Below, in pieces: positions 43,199 through 53,748 of a stretch of 64,000 nucleotides of DNA. The notes under the pieces were generated by a model. The model saw only the letters and a list, made by a program, of their open reading frames with translations, searched no databases and had not been told where the DNA came from. The DNA is taken from the NCBI GenBank assembly GCA_030673965.1, contig JAUTCN010000010.1, forward strand, positions 1-64,000. The letters run 5' to 3'. Source of the DNA: Fusobacterium sp. JB019 (GTDB lineage: Bacteria; Fusobacteriota; Fusobacteriia; Fusobacteriales; Fusobacteriaceae). Both the position numbers and the translations under genes were made by a program. The number at the start of each line of letters is the position of its first letter. The first letter of the stretch is position 1.

Positions 43199-43636
43199 AT
43201 GTTAGATACTTTAGAAATAATGAAGAGAATACCACATAGATATCCATTTTTATTAGTGGATAGAATATTAGAAGTTAACTTAGAGGAAAAAACAGTAGTA
43301 GGATTAAAAAATGTAACAATAAATGAAGAATTTTTTAATGGTCATTTTCCAGGACATCCAATAGTTCCAGGGGTAATGATTGTTGAAGGATTAGCTCAAG
43401 CTCTAGGAGTTTTAGTGTTTGAACAATATGGAGAAGAAGGGAAAGGAAAAGTACCTTATTTTGCAGCATTTGAGTCAGTTAAATTTAAAGCTCCAGTAAG
43501 ACCTGGAGATCAAATGATATATGAGGCTAAAATTTTAAAACAAAGAAGAAATATTATAAAAGCAGAAGGTGTTGCTAAAGTAGATGGAAAGGTTGTAACA
43601 GAAGCAAAATTTACATTTTCAATTATGGAAAAATAA
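43199..43636 (+). CDS. fabZ: 3-hydroxyacyl-[acyl-carrier-protein] dehydratase
   Basis: Dehydrates beta-hydroxyacyl-ACP in fatty acid elongation, at the branch to lipid A. The 145-residue hotdog protein has the catalytic pair: His in FNGHFPGHPIVPGVM (residue 49 region) and Glu in IVEGLAQALG. AAGGAGG site upstream. Placed next to lpxA, as in many Gram-negative genomes, because both compete for 3-hydroxyacyl-ACP. Confidence 0.96.
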   Translation: MLDTLEIMKRIPHRYPFLLVDRILEVNLEEKTVVGLKNVTINEEFFNGHFPGHPIVPGVMIVEGLAQALGVLVFEQYGEEGKGKVPYFAAFESVKFKAPVRPGDQMIYEAKILKQRRNIIKAEGVAKVDGKVVTEAKFTFSIMEK

Positions 43637-43654
43637 TGTGTTAGGGGGAATAAA

Positions 43655-44428
43655 GTGGTTGAAATACATAGTACTTCTATAGTTGAAGAGGGCGCTTTAA
43701 TTGGAGATAATGTAAAAATAGGACCTTTTTGCATTATTGGAAAAGATGTTAAAATTGGAGAAGGGACAACAATTCAGTCTCATACTGTTATAGAGGGAAT
43801 TACTGAAATAGGAAAAAATAATACAATTTATTCTTTTGCTTCAATAGGAAAAGCATCTCAAGATTTAAAATATAAAGGAGAACCTACCAAAACTATAATA
43901 GGAGATAATAATACTATTAGAGAGTTTGTGACTATACACAGAGGAACAGATGATAGATGGGAAACAAGAATAGGAGATAACAATTTACTAATGTCTTATG
44001 TTCATGTAGCTCATGATGTTATTGTCGGTAATAATTGTATATTTTCTAATAATGCAACCCTAGCAGGTCATGTTGTAATAGGAAATTTTGTTATTGTAGG
44101 TGGATTAACTCCTGTTCATCAATTTTGTAAAATTGGTGATCATGCAATGGTTGGAGGAGCGTCTGCAGTGACCCAAGATATTTGTCCATTTATATTGGCT
44201 GATGGAAACAAAGCTGTTCCAGTAGGATTAAATAGTGTTGGTCTTAGAAGAAGAGGATTTACAGATGACGATTTAAGAACTTTAAAAAGAGCTTATAGAA
44301 TTATTTTTAGAAAAAAACTTCCTTTAAAAGGAGCTTTAGCTGAATTAGAAGAAAATTATAAGGGAAATAAATCTGTTGAAAAGTTAGTTGATTTTATAAG
44401 AAATAGTAATCGGGGGATAGCTAAATAA
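43655..44428 (+). CDS. lpxA: UDP-N-acetylglucosamine acyltransferase
   Basis: Adds a 3-hydroxyacyl chain to UDP-GlcNAc, the first lipid A step. The 257-residue protein has the left-handed beta-helix hexapeptide repeats (for example IGDNVKIGPFCIIGKDVKIG) and catalytic His in YVHVAHDVIVGNN. Start codon is GTG, preceded by AGGGGG. Its stop codon TAA overlaps the lpxI ATG by one base (TAATG), so translation is coupled. Confidence 0.96.
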   Translation: MVEIHSTSIVEEGALIGDNVKIGPFCIIGKDVKIGEGTTIQSHTVIEGITEIGKNNTIYSFASIGKASQDLKYKGEPTKTIIGDNNTIREFVTIHRGTDDRWETRIGDNNLLMSYVHVAHDVIVGNNCIFSNNATLAGHVVIGNFVIVGGLTPVHQFCKIGDHAMVGGASAVTQDICPFILADGNKAVPVGLNSVGLRRRGFTDDDLRTLKRAYRIIFRKKLPLKGALAELEENYKGNKSVEKLVDFIRNSNRGIAK

Positions 44429-45237
44429 TGGAAAAAATAGGTGTAATAGTCGGAAATGGAAAATTACCTATTTGCTTTATGAAAGAAATAAAAGATATAA
44501 ATAAAGATATAGAATTTTTTCCAATAGGCTTATTTGAAAGCATAGAGGAAGAGATAAAACAGCATAAAAATTTTATTAAATTTAATATAGGCCAAGTTGG
44601 TGAGATTACTAAATATTTTATAAAAAATAATATATCTAAAATTATATTTTTAGGTAAAGTAGAAAAAGAAATAATGTTCAAAGAGATACAATTAGATCAA
44701 TATGGTAAAGCTATAATAGAGAGTCTTCCAGATAGGAAAGATGAGACTCTCCTTTTTGGCGTTATAAGCTTTTTTAGATTAAATAAAATAAAGGTATTGC
44801 CCCAAAATTATCTTTTGAAAGAAATATTATTTCAAGAAAAATTATACACAAAAAGTTCACCGGATAAGAATGATTTAAAAACGATTAGAGTAGGAATAGA
44901 GGCAGCTAAAAAATTAAGTGAAGTAGATGCAGGGCAAACTGTAGTATGTAAAGATTATTCAGTAATTGCATTAGAGGGAATAGAAGGAACAGATAAAGCT
45001 ATTTTAAGAGGCGGAGAGTTAGGTGGTGATAATTGTATTGTTGTAAAAATGGCAAGACCTCAACAAGATATGAGAGTAGATATTCCAACAGTAGGAATAG
45101 ATACAATAAAAACGCTTATAAAAATAAAAGCTAAAGGAATAGTTGGAGAAGCTGGGAAAATGATATTTATAGATAAAAATGAATCTATAAAATTAGCAAA
45201 TGAAAATAATATATTTATTATGGGAATTAAACCTTAA
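44428..45237 (+). CDS. lpxI: UDP-2,3-diacylglucosamine pyrophosphatase, LpxI type
   Basis: Cleaves UDP-2,3-diacylglucosamine to lipid X. The 269-residue protein begins IGVIVGNGKLPICFMKEIKD and ends with the DUF1009 C-terminal block (GIEGTDKAILRGGELGG, VKMARPQQDMRVDIPTVG). It is the LpxI type rather than LpxH, with the gene in place between lpxA and lpxB as in alphaproteobacteria and Fusobacteria. ATP is not needed; a divalent metal is. Confidence 0.95.
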   Translation: MEKIGVIVGNGKLPICFMKEIKDINKDIEFFPIGLFESIEEEIKQHKNFIKFNIGQVGEITKYFIKNNISKIIFLGKVEKEIMFKEIQLDQYGKAIIESLPDRKDETLLFGVISFFRLNKIKVLPQNYLLKEILFQEKLYTKSSPDKNDLKTIRVGIEAAKKLSEVDAGQTVVCKDYSVIALEGIEGTDKAILRGGELGGDNCIVVKMARPQQDMRVDIPTVGIDTIKTLIKIKAKGIVGEAGKMIFIDKNESIKLANENNIFIMGIKP

Positions 45238-45247
45238 GAGGAGAATT

Positions 45248-46324
45248 ATGAAAATATTTGTATCTACTGGTGAGGTATCTGGAGATTTGCACCTTTCTTA
45301 TTTAATAAAGAATATGTTAAAAATAGATAAAACTATTAAGTTTTATGGAGTGGCAGGGGAACATAGTAGAAAACTAGGGGTTAATATTATATATGATATT
45401 AAAGATCTAGCTGTTATGGGATTTGTAGAAGCTTTAAAAAAATATAGATTTTTAAAAGCAAAAGCAAAAGAATATTTAGAATTTATAATTGTTAATAAAG
45501 TTGATAAAGTAATCTTAGTTGATTATGGAGGATTTAACTTAGCTTTTTTAAAATTATTAAAAAGATATGCTCCTGATGTAGAAGTTTTTTATTATATTCC
45601 TCCTAAAATTTGGATTTGGGGAGAAAAAAGGATAAAGAAATTAAAGTTAGCAGATCATATTTTAGTGATTTTTCCATGGGAAGTTGAATTTTATAGATCT
45701 CATGGAGTGGAAGTTATTTATTATGGAAATCCTTTTTTTGAAAAATATTCTTACATAGAAGAAAAAGGAAAAAATATTTTATTACTTCCAGGAAGCAGGA
45801 AGCAAGAAATAGAATCTCTTTTACCAATTATGTTAGAAATAGTTGAAGAAAAAAAAGAAAGTAATTTTATTTTAAAATTACCAAACAAGAAAATTTTAGA
45901 ATGGATTCATGAGGATTTGAGAAAGTATGTTAATTTAGTAATAGAATATGGTAGCTTAGAAGATAATGTGAAAAAATCTAAATTAGCAATAGCTGCTTCA
46001 GGAACAGTAACTTTAGAACTTTCTATTATGGGAATTCCTACAATAGTTTTATATAAAGTTGGAGCTATAAATGCATTTATTGCAAAGAAAATCTTAAAAG
46101 TCGGGCTAGTATCTCTTCCTAATATAGCTTTAAATGAAGAGGTGTATCCAGAATTACTTCAAGAAAGATGTGAAAAAAATGAAATTTTAAAATATATGAA
46201 TATTCTTGAAAAAAATAAAGAAGAATATTATAGAAAAATAAAAAAGGTAAGAAAAAAGTTATCAGGAAGAGATATAGTTAAAAATTATGGTGACTACATA
46301 TTGAGAGGGAAAATTAATGATTAA
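45248..46324 (+). CDS. lpxB: Lipid-A-disaccharide synthase
   Basis: Joins lipid X with UDP-diacylglucosamine to give the lipid A disaccharide. The 358-residue glycosyltransferase opens with KIFVSTGEVSGDLHLSYL, a family mark, and has YIPPKIWIWGEKRIKKLK near residue 115 and LPGSRKQEIESLLP near residue 180. I chose ATG 45248 (AGAGGAG upstream) over a longer frame starting inside lpxI. The end overlaps the ABC transporter gene by 8 bases. Confidence 0.96.
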   Translation: MKIFVSTGEVSGDLHLSYLIKNMLKIDKTIKFYGVAGEHSRKLGVNIIYDIKDLAVMGFVEALKKYRFLKAKAKEYLEFIIVNKVDKVILVDYGGFNLAFLKLLKRYAPDVEVFYYIPPKIWIWGEKRIKKLKLADHILVIFPWEVEFYRSHGVEVIYYGNPFFEKYSYIEEKGKNILLLPGSRKQEIESLLPIMLEIVEEKKESNFILKLPNKKILEWIHEDLRKYVNLVIEYGSLEDNVKKSKLAIAASGTVTLELSIMGIPTIVLYKVGAINAFIAKKILKVGLVSLPNIALNEEVYPELLQERCEKNEILKYMNILEKNKEEYYRKIKKVRKKLSGRDIVKNYGDYILRGKIND

Positions 46325-48101
46325 AGAAAAAATAGGACAAGTCTATAAAAGTGACTCTTTAGCAGGGTTCTTAAAATATAGTTTAAAATATAAAAAATGG
46401 TTAATGATAACGGTTTTATTATCTATTGTATCATCAGGATTAGGAACAGCTCCAGCTTGGCTTTCTAAATATTTAATAGATGATGTTTTAATTTCAAAAA
46501 ATGGAAGAATGATGATGATTGTTGGTGCAGCAATTTTTATAACAACGATTTTAAAATTAATTTCAGCTTACTATGCTGAAATAACTTCTACTTATTTAAC
46601 AGAAAAGATAAGAAGAGATATTAAAATAGATATATTTCAGTATTTAGAACATTTACCAATATCTTACTTTAATAAAAATAAATTAGGAGATATTATGGCA
46701 AGACTTTCAGGAGATTCATCGAGTCTTGGAAGAATAGGGTTCTTGATGTTTGATATGCTAAGAGAAGGAATAACGGTTTTAGCTTTTTTAGTCAGAATGT
46801 TTCAAGTTGATTTTTTATTAGCAACAATATCAATTACAGTTGTACCAGCTATGATAGGTATTATTAAAAAATATACTAAAAAGTTAAGAAAGTCTGGAAG
46901 AAGAAGACAGGATACCATTGGAGATGCAACAGCTTTTATGCAAGAATCTTTAGCAGGGATACAAGTTATAAAAGGATTTAATAAAATAGATGAGATAGTG
47001 GAAAAGTATAAAGGAGTAACTCAGGGTGAGATGGATAGGATATATCGTGCTAAAAAAATAAAGGCGAAGATATCACCATTAAATGAATTGTTAGCAACAA
47101 TAATGATATTACTTGTTGCAGCTTACGGAGGCTACTCAATAGTTTATACTAAAAGTTTTACAGCTGGAGAGTTAGTCTCATTTATAACTGCAATAGGACT
47201 TATGCAGCAACCTTTAAAGAGGCTAGTTAAAAGAAATAGTGAATTATATGAAATATTGCCGTCAGGAGACAGGGTAATGGAAATATTTAATGAAAGTAAA
47301 GAAGTAGATACTTATTCTGATAAACCAGCAGTATTTACAGGAGAAGTAGATAAAATTTCTTTTGAGAATGTTAATTTTACATATCCAGAAAGTGAAACAA
47401 AAGTATTAAAAGATATATCTTTTGAAGTTGGCAAGGGGGAAGTAGTTGCTTTTGTAGGAAGTAGTGGCAGTGGGAAAACTACTTTAGTGAATATGATTCC
47501 TAGATTTTATGATGTTGATTCAGGAAAGATAAAAATTAATGAAGTAAATGTTAAAGATTATTCATTAAAACAGTATAGATCTCATATAGGAATGGTTCCT
47601 CAAGATACATTTTTATTTAGTGGAACAATAGCTGAAAATATTGCTTTTGGAAAAGAAAATATAGGGATGGAAAAAATTATGGAAGCTGCAAAAATGGCAA
47701 ATGCTTATGAATTTATTTGTAGTTTAGAGAAAGGCTTTGAAACTGAAGTAGGAGAGCGTGGAGTATTACTTTCAGGAGGTCAAAAGCAGAGGATAGCTAT
47801 AGCAAGAGCCTTAATTCAAAATCCATCTATAATGATATTGGACGAAGCAACTTCAGCATTAGATACTGAATCTGAAAAATTGGTCCAAGAAGCATTGGAT
47901 AAGTTAATGATAGGAAGAACTACTTTTGTTATAGCTCATAGACTTTCTACAATTATTTCTTCAGATAAAATAATTGTTATGAATAAAGGAAAAATAGTTG
48001 AGATTGGGAAACATGAGGAATTATTATCTAAAAATGGAGTATACACAAATTTATACAATATACAATTTAAAGGGAGAAAAGTAAATGGAAAGAATAGTTA
48101 G
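46317..48101 (+). CDS. msbA: MsbA-type lipid flippase ABC transporter
   Basis: A 594-residue half-transporter: six helices in residues 1-320 and a nucleotide-binding domain with Walker [10 protein letters not shown], signature LLSGGQKQR and Walker [13 protein letters not shown]. Placed directly after lpxB, it most likely flips lipid A core across the inner membrane, although drug or peptide export is not excluded by sequence. Overlaps both neighbours. Confidence 0.88.
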   Translation: MIKEKIGQVYKSDSLAGFLKYSLKYKKWLMITVLLSIVSSGLGTAPAWLSKYLIDDVLISKNGRMMMIVGAAIFITTILKLISAYYAEITSTYLTEKIRRDIKIDIFQYLEHLPISYFNKNKLGDIMARLSGDSSSLGRIGFLMFDMLREGITVLAFLVRMFQVDFLLATISITVVPAMIGIIKKYTKKLRKSGRRRQDTIGDATAFMQESLAGIQVIKGFNKIDEIVEKYKGVTQGEMDRIYRAKKIKAKISPLNELLATIMILLVAAYGGYSIVYTKSFTAGELVSFITAIGLMQQPLKRLVKRNSELYEILPSGDRVMEIFNESKEVDTYSDKPAVFTGEVDKISFENVNFTYPESETKVLKDISFEVGKGEVVAFVGSSGSGKTTLVNMIPRFYDVDSGKIKINEVNVKDYSLKQYRSHIGMVPQDTFLFSGTIAENIAFGKENIGMEKIMEAAKMANAYEFICSLEKGFETEVGERGVLLSGGQKQRIAIARALIQNPSIMILDEATSALDTESEKLVQEALDKLMIGRTTFVIAHRLSTIISSDKIIVMNKGKIVEIGKHEELLSKNGVYTNLYNIQFKGRKVNGKNS

Positions 48102-48831
48102 AGAAGATGGAAGAGAAGTTGATAATACTAGAAAAGTTAATGTAATAAGAAATTATACAATGCATGCAGAAGGATCAGTTTTAATTTCATTTGGAAATAC
48201 AAAAGTAATATGTACAGCTTCTATTTCTGATAGAGTTCCACCTTTTTTAAGAAATCAAGGAAAAGGATGGATAACTGCAGAGTATTCTATGCTGCCTAGA
48301 GCAACAGGAGAAAGAAATAATAGAGAGTCAGCTAGAGGAAAACTTACTGGAAGAACAATGGAAATACAAAGATTAATAGGAAGAGCTTTAAGAGCATGTA
48401 TAGATTTAGATAAAATTGGAGAAAGAACAATAACTATCGATTGTGATGTTATTCAAGCTGATGGAGGAACAAGAACAGCATCAATTACTGGGGGATATAT
48501 TGCTTTAGCTATGGCTATAGAAAGAATGCTCAAAGCTGGGAAATTAAAACAAAATCCTTTGAAGTCTAAGATAGCAGCAATTAGTGTAGGAGTTGTAAGT
48601 GGGATACCTATGCTAGATTTGAAATATACTGAAGATTCAGCAGCAGAAGTAGATATGAATGTTGTTATGAATGACAAAGGTGAATTTATAGAAGTTCAAG
48701 GAACAGGAGAAGAAGCAACTTATTCTAGAAAAGAATTAAATCAACTTTTAGATTTAGCAGAAATAGGTTTAAAAGAGTTATTTGAAGTTCAAACTCAAAC
48801 ATTACATGATGAATTTTCTATATTTGAGTAG
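48085..48831 (+). CDS. rph: Ribonuclease PH
   Basis: A 248-residue phosphorolytic 3'-5' exoribonuclease that trims tRNA ends. Marks: [18 protein letters not shown] near residue 27, the phosphate-binding segment [20 protein letters not shown], and the [20 protein letters not shown] motif near residue 118. Begins inside the end of msbA and is followed 9 bases later by the nucleoside-triphosphatase gene, a common pairing. Confidence 0.96.
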   Translation: MERIVREDGREVDNTRKVNVIRNYTMHAEGSVLISFGNTKVICTASISDRVPPFLRNQGKGWITAEYSMLPRATGERNNRESARGKLTGRTMEIQRLIGRALRACIDLDKIGERTITIDCDVIQADGGTRTASITGGYIALAMAIERMLKAGKLKQNPLKSKIAAISVGVVSGIPMLDLKYTEDSAAEVDMNVVMNDKGEFIEVQGTGEEATYSRKELNQLLDLAEIGLKELFEVQTQTLHDEFSIFE

Positions 48832-48840
48832 GAGGAAAAT

Positions 48841-49425
48841 ATGAGAATATTTTTAGCTACAGGAAATAAAAATAAAATAAAAGAAATTGAAAAAATATTT
48901 AATGTTGAAGGAATTGAGATTTTATCTATAAATGATGGTATTAATATTCCTGATGTTAAAGAAGATGGAGATACTTTTGAAAAAAATTCCCAGAAAAAAG
49001 CTTTAGAAATTGCTAAATTTACTAATATGATTACAATTGCTGATGATTCAGGGCTTTGTGTGGAGGCTTTAAATGGAGAACCAGGAGTTTTTTCAGCTAG
49101 ATATGCTGGAGAAAAAGCTACAGATGAAGAGAATAATAAAAAATTAATCTATGTACTTAAGGGAATAAAAAATAGAAAGGCTAAATTTGTTTGCGTTATA
49201 ACATTAGCTAAACCTACAGGAGAGACTTATAGTTTTAAAGGAGAAGTTTGTGGGGAAATCATAGATGAACCTAGAGGAGAATATGGATTTGGTTATGACC
49301 CGTATTTTTATATAAAAGAATATGGAAAAACAACTGCAGAGATGCCAGATAAAAAAAATGAAATAAGTCATAGATCAATTGCATTAAAATTATTAAAAGA
49401 AAATTTATTTGAAATTTTAAAATAA
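48841..49425 (+). CDS. rdgB: dITP/XTP pyrophosphatase, RdgB/HAM1 family
   Basis: House-cleaning enzyme that hydrolyses ITP, dITP and XTP to keep deaminated purines out of nucleic acids. The 194-residue protein opens with FLATGNKNKIKEIEKIF and has the catalytic/metal motif ITIADDSGLCVEALNGEPGV and the purine loop GFGYDPYFYI. Last gene of the lipid A-rph-rdgB run, with a strong terminator after it. Confidence 0.96.
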   Translation: MRIFLATGNKNKIKEIEKIFNVEGIEILSINDGINIPDVKEDGDTFEKNSQKKALEIAKFTNMITIADDSGLCVEALNGEPGVFSARYAGEKATDEENNKKLIYVLKGIKNRKAKFVCVITLAKPTGETYSFKGEVCGEIIDEPRGEYGFGYDPYFYIKEYGKTTAEMPDKKNEISHRSIALKLLKENLFEILK

Positions 49426-49434
49426 AGAGTAATT

Positions 49435-49486
49435 AAAACTGGTCTACTAAAATTAGAAATAATTTTAGTAGACCAGTTTTTTATTT
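49435..49486 (+). terminator. Terminator after rdgB
   Basis: A perfect 20-bp stem (49435-49454 with 49461-49480) with loop AGAAAT and a T run after it. Confidence 0.92.
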
Positions 49487-49776
49487 TTGAATACACTAAA
49501 ATACATTGTAATATCTTATAATACAAGGGTAAAAGAGCATATAAAAAATAAATGAGTAAAAATAAAATATAGAAAATAAAAGGAGAATAGGCTTAGAAAA
49601 AAAGATTAATATACCAAAAAAATAGACACATATAAATTATATATATGTATTATCATTTGTTGAAAAAAAGCTGACTTTACAAAATAAAGAAAAGATACTA
49701 TCCTTATATCAAATGAAAGCAAACCTTATATAAATATAATTAATTAAAAATTTTATATAAATAAAAGGGGGGATTT
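49487..49776 (+). promoter_or_regulatory. Leader and promoter region of the AbgT operon
   Basis: About 290 bases without a gene. A weak promoter candidate CTGACT (49671-49676) and GATACT (49694-49699), 17 bases apart, lies 80 bases before the start codon. A near-dyad TTGTAATAT...ATAATACAA sits further upstream. I see no riboswitch, small frame or repeat here. Confidence 0.35.
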
Positions 49777-51378
49777 ATGAAAGCAAAAAGCAAAAAAAAA
49801 TCGTTTATGGGAAAATTTATTGATCTCATTGAAAAAGGAGGGAATAAATTACCACATCCATTTATTCTTTTTACTTGGTTAATTTTGATCACAATGGTAG
49901 CATCTTTTTTGTTAAGTAAAATGGGATTTGAAGTTACTTATTTTGGTGTTTCTAAAAAATTAGGGGAGGCAAGTAAAGAAACAACAATTAAAGTTGTTAA
50001 TTTATTGTCTAGAGAAAATTTACAGTATTTAGTTAGAGAAATTCCAACAATATTTGTTTCATATGCGCCTTTAAAATTAGTTATGATTATGATGGTGGCG
50101 AGTGCATTTATCGAAAAAACAGGTTTTTTCGAAACTTTTATGAAAAAATATTTATTAAAGGCACCTAAATCTCTAATAACTTTTGCATTAGTATTCATAG
50201 CTATAAACGCTAATTTAATGTCTGATGCAGGAACTATTTTTGCTATATCAATAGGAGGGGTAGTATTTGTTGCTTTAGGTAGAAATCCATTAATTGGAAT
50301 AATATTGGGGTATGTAGGTGCTAGTGGAGGATTTACAGCTAATTTATTTTTGGCAGGAACAGATGCCTTGTTGGCAGGAATAACAGAAAATGCAGTAAGA
50401 AGTATGGGCCTAGATGTAGCAATAAATCCAGTTGTAAATTATTTTTTTATGGCAAGTGCAACTTTCATAATGGCAATAACTGTGACTTTGTTTACTGAGA
50501 AAGTTATAGTTCCTATGGTTGGAGATGGTGATGGAGTTATCGATAATGAACTTTTATCAAAGCATAAATTGACTTTAGAGCAAGAAAAAGGTTTAAAATA
50601 TGCATTGTATGGATTTATATTTTTTATAGTAGTTATGTTAATGTTGACAGTTCCTCAAGGAGCTTTTTTTAGAAATTCTTCAGGTAATTTTTTACCTAAG
50701 TCACCTTTATTTAAATCAATTATCGTTATAATAGCTTTTTTATTTATGTCAACAGGGATTCCTTATGGAATAGCTACTAAATATATAAAAACTTCTAGAG
50801 ATATTCCTAGAATAATTAGTTTAGGAATAACTCAGTCAGTACCATTTTTAACAACAACATTAGCAGCAGCAATATTTATAGATTTAGTAAATAAATCTAA
50901 TATATTTAAAATTATAGCAATAAAAGGAGCTGAGATATTAAAAGAAGGAGATGTAGGATTAATTGCTCTATGTCTGACAGTAATACTAATCACAACTTTT
51001 GTTAATCCATTTATGACTAGTGGATCTTCAAAATGGTTATTGATAGCTCCTATGGTAGTTCCTATGTTTACAGTATTGAATGTTCACCCTGCTTATGCAC
51101 AATTAGCTTATAGAATAGGAGATTCTTGTACAAATATAATTTCTCCTTTACATTCAGCTCTACCTATTTTACTTGGTTTGTTAGCTGAATATCAGATGCA
51201 AGGAAAGATACCTTTAAGACCAGGAGAAACAGAACAAAGAGAAATGGGAATGGGAACTATATTTTCATTAACGATACCTTATTCTATGGTTTTGTTATTA
51301 ACAATGACAGTTATGTTTATAGTTTGGATTATATTTAAACTTCCAATTGGACCAGGAGTAACAATGAATTTATTATAA
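49777..51378 (+). CDS. AbgT-family transporter
   Basis: A 533-residue inner-membrane carrier of the AbgT family (p-aminobenzoyl-glutamate import, or antimetabolite export in some members). About eleven helices with the family's opening GKFIDLIEKGGNKLPHPF and the repeated motif TDALLAGITENAV, plus NPFMTSGSSKWLLIAP and DSCTNIISPLHSALPILL near the end. Cotranscribed with an amidohydrolase and an M20 peptidase, so uptake of a dipeptide-like or aminobenzoyl-glutamate-like compound followed by hydrolysis is likely. Confidence 0.9.
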   Translation: MKAKSKKKSFMGKFIDLIEKGGNKLPHPFILFTWLILITMVASFLLSKMGFEVTYFGVSKKLGEASKETTIKVVNLLSRENLQYLVREIPTIFVSYAPLKLVMIMMVASAFIEKTGFFETFMKKYLLKAPKSLITFALVFIAINANLMSDAGTIFAISIGGVVFVALGRNPLIGIILGYVGASGGFTANLFLAGTDALLAGITENAVRSMGLDVAINPVVNYFFMASATFIMAITVTLFTEKVIVPMVGDGDGVIDNELLSKHKLTLEQEKGLKYALYGFIFFIVVMLMLTVPQGAFFRNSSGNFLPKSPLFKSIIVIIAFLFMSTGIPYGIATKYIKTSRDIPRIISLGITQSVPFLTTTLAAAIFIDLVNKSNIFKIIAIKGAEILKEGDVGLIALCLTVILITTFVNPFMTSGSSKWLLIAPMVVPMFTVLNVHPAYAQLAYRIGDSCTNIISPLHSALPILLGLLAEYQMQGKIPLRPGETEQREMGMGTIFSLTIPYSMVLLLTMTVMFIVWIIFKLPIGPGVTMNLL

Positions 51379-51399
51379 TATTTATTTTGGAGGAGAATT

Positions 51400-52503
51400 A
51401 TGCTTATAAAGAATGCGAAAATATTAAGTTATGGAGTGAAAGAAGATATATATGATATTTTTATAGAAAAAGGAAAAATAAAAAGTATTAAAAAGAATAT
51501 TTTAGGTTTAGAAAATGAAAAAATAATTGATGCTAAAGGAATGTATGTAACCCCTGGTTTAATAGATGCACATACTCATTTAGGTTTAAAGGGAGATTCG
51601 TTAGGAGAATTTTATTCAGAACATAATGAAAAAAATAGCAAAATATCTCCACATTTAAGAGCAATAGATGCTATAAATCCTCAGGATAGAACTTTTAAAG
51701 AGGCTGTAAATGCAGGGATAACTACTTGTGCTAGTGGACCAGGATCGGCAAATATTATAGGTGGACAATTTGCATGTATAAAGACTTATGGCGGTGTGAT
51801 AGATAGTATGGTTATAAATCCTTATATTGGTATGAAAGCAGCTTTAGGAGAAAATCCTAAAAAAAGATATGAAACAACAAGAATGGGAATTGCGTCAGAG
51901 TTAAGAGAATTTTTATTAAAGTGCCAAAAATATTTAACTACAGATGGAGAATATGATAAAAAATGTGAGGCAATGATTCCTATAATGAAAAGAGAAAAGC
52001 CTTTAAAAATTCATGTTCATAGAGCAGACGATATAGCTACTGCTATAAGAATTTCAGAAGAGTTTAATATTAAATATACATTGGATCATGTTACAGGAGG
52101 AGTAGAAATCTTAGAATATATACAAAGTAAAAAGGAAGTTCCCCTTTTACTTGGACCAAGTTTAGGAGGAAGAGGGAAAGTAGAATTGCTAGGAAAAAGT
52201 TTTGAAAATGTTGTTAAATTATCTGTGGGAAGGGATGTTTGCTTGATTACAGATGCCCCGGTAATTCCTTTACAATATCTTCCAGTTTGTGCAGGATTAG
52301 CAATTTCTAAGGGAATGGATTATAAAAAAGCTTTTGAAGCAGTTACGATTAATCCTGCTAAAGTAATGGGAATAGAAAATAGGTTAGGAAGTTTAGAAGA
52401 AGGAAAGGATGGGGATGTTGTTATTTGGAAAGATAAACCACTAGTAACTATACAGGATCCAATTTATGTTATAGTCGATGGAAAAATAATTAAAGGTGAT
52501 TAA
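51400..52503 (+). CDS. Metal-dependent amidohydrolase
   Basis: A 367-residue amidohydrolase-fold enzyme. Metal ligands visible: TPGLIDAHTHLG (His-x-His near residue 57), a His-x-His in KIHVHRADD near residue 203, a later His in YTLDHVTGG and an Asp in LITDAPVIP. The ending IENRLGSLEEGKDGDVVIW is typical of imidazolonepropionase and isoaspartyl-dipeptidase relatives. Between the AbgT transporter and the M20 peptidase (one operon); exact substrate unknown. Confidence 0.88.
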   Translation: MLIKNAKILSYGVKEDIYDIFIEKGKIKSIKKNILGLENEKIIDAKGMYVTPGLIDAHTHLGLKGDSLGEFYSEHNEKNSKISPHLRAIDAINPQDRTFKEAVNAGITTCASGPGSANIIGGQFACIKTYGGVIDSMVINPYIGMKAALGENPKKRYETTRMGIASELREFLLKCQKYLTTDGEYDKKCEAMIPIMKREKPLKIHVHRADDIATAIRISEEFNIKYTLDHVTGGVEILEYIQSKKEVPLLLGPSLGGRGKVELLGKSFENVVKLSVGRDVCLITDAPVIPLQYLPVCAGLAISKGMDYKKAFEAVTINPAKVMGIENRLGSLEEGKDGDVVIWKDKPLVTIQDPIYVIVDGKIIKGD

Positions 52504-53685
52504 ATGGAAAAAATAGAAAGACTAAGAGAATTAGATAATTATTTACATTCAATACCAGAATTAGGACTTCAAGAGTATGAAACTGCAAATTTTATAAGAA
52601 AAACTTTAGAAAATAAAAAAATTTTATACGAGAAGATTGCAAATACAGGAACGTTAGTATATTTTGAAGGGGAGGAGAAAAGTATTATTGCTTTTAGAGC
52701 GGATATTGACGCATTGCCTTTAGGAGATAATTCTAATCACGGTTCTCCTTCTAAAAAAGAAGGATATTCTCATGCTTGTGGACACTCAGGACATACTTCG
52801 GCTTTATTAGAAACTATTTTAGAGGTTAAAGAACTTATAAATTCAGGGATAAAATTAAAAAAATCATTATTATTTATCTTTCAACCAGGAGAAGAGGGAT
52901 TTGCAGGAGCTAAAGTTGTGATAAGTGATAAAAATTTTAAAAAATATTCTAACGATATAGTAGGCTTTTATGCGACACATTTAAGACCTGAACTAAAAGA
53001 AGGGGTAATAGGTGTTAATACAGGATTTATGACAGCCCAAAATATTAATATAAAATGGGATATAGAAGGAAAGGGTGGTCATGGAGCATATCCTCATAAA
53101 GGAATAGACATTGTTGTTATAACTTCTGAATTGATAGGAGCCTATCAAACTATTCGTTCAAGAAATATTCATCCAGGAGATATGTATTTATTTACTATAG
53201 GGAAATTTTTTACAGGTTCTAAAATAAATGGTAAATTTAAACCTGGTGGAGCAAGAAATATAATTCCAAATAATATTCAATTAGAGGGAACAATAAGAAT
53301 GTATGATAAAAAATATATTGAAGTTTCCAGAGAAAGAATAGAAAAAATTAATAAAGGTTTTGAAGAAGCATATGATATAAAGATAAATATGTATTTTGAA
53401 CCAAAATATCCTCCAATGTTAAATGATGAAAAATTATCAAAAAATATTAAAAAGGCAGCACAGAATTTAAAGATTCAGGTAATAGAAGAAAACAAAAGTA
53501 CAGGATCTGAAGATTTTTCGTTTTTTGGAGATATAGCACCTATTTTTATGTTTGCCACAGGGATTAGGAATGAAAAAAAAGGTCATATTTTTGGTTTACA
53601 TAATCCAAAATTTGGTTATGATGTGAATGCTTTGCAAAGTATAGTTAAAATTTATTTGAAAGTAATAGAAAATTGTTGTATATAA
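52504..53685 (+). CDS. M20-family amidohydrolase (AbgB/HipO-like)
   Basis: A 393-residue zinc peptidase-like amidohydrolase. Marks: ALPLGDNSNHGSPSKKEGYS, then the metal motif HACGHSGHTSALL, and the catalytic FQPGEEGFAGAKVV; the dimerisation insertion (GKGGHGAYPHKG) follows, and GSEDFSFFGD near the end. Starts right after the preceding stop codon (TAAATG). With AbgT and the amidohydrolase it completes an uptake-and-cleavage unit for an N-acyl or aminobenzoyl amino acid. Confidence 0.92.
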   Translation: MEKIERLRELDNYLHSIPELGLQEYETANFIRKTLENKKILYEKIANTGTLVYFEGEEKSIIAFRADIDALPLGDNSNHGSPSKKEGYSHACGHSGHTSALLETILEVKELINSGIKLKKSLLFIFQPGEEGFAGAKVVISDKNFKKYSNDIVGFYATHLRPELKEGVIGVNTGFMTAQNINIKWDIEGKGGHGAYPHKGIDIVVITSELIGAYQTIRSRNIHPGDMYLFTIGKFFTGSKINGKFKPGGARNIIPNNIQLEGTIRMYDKKYIEVSRERIEKINKGFEEAYDIKINMYFEPKYPPMLNDEKLSKNIKKAAQNLKIQVIEENKSTGSEDFSFFGDIAPIFMFATGIRNEKKGHIFGLHNPKFGYDVNALQSIVKIYLKVIENCCI

Positions 53686-53704
53686 AATTTTTATAAGAAT
53701 TAAT

Positions 53705-53743
53705 AAAAAAGGATTGATTTATTTTTATAATCAATCCTTTTTT
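53705..53743. terminator. Bidirectional terminator, AbgT operon and FadR-family gene
   Basis: A 15-bp stem (AAAAAAGGATTGATT with its complement at 53729-53743) between convergent genes. Confidence 0.88.
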
Positions 53744-53748
53744 ATTTT

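Noticed and set aside
49487-49776. Possible small gene or attenuator in the AbgT leader
   Set aside because: Frames break after a few codons and no stable hairpin with T run is visible.
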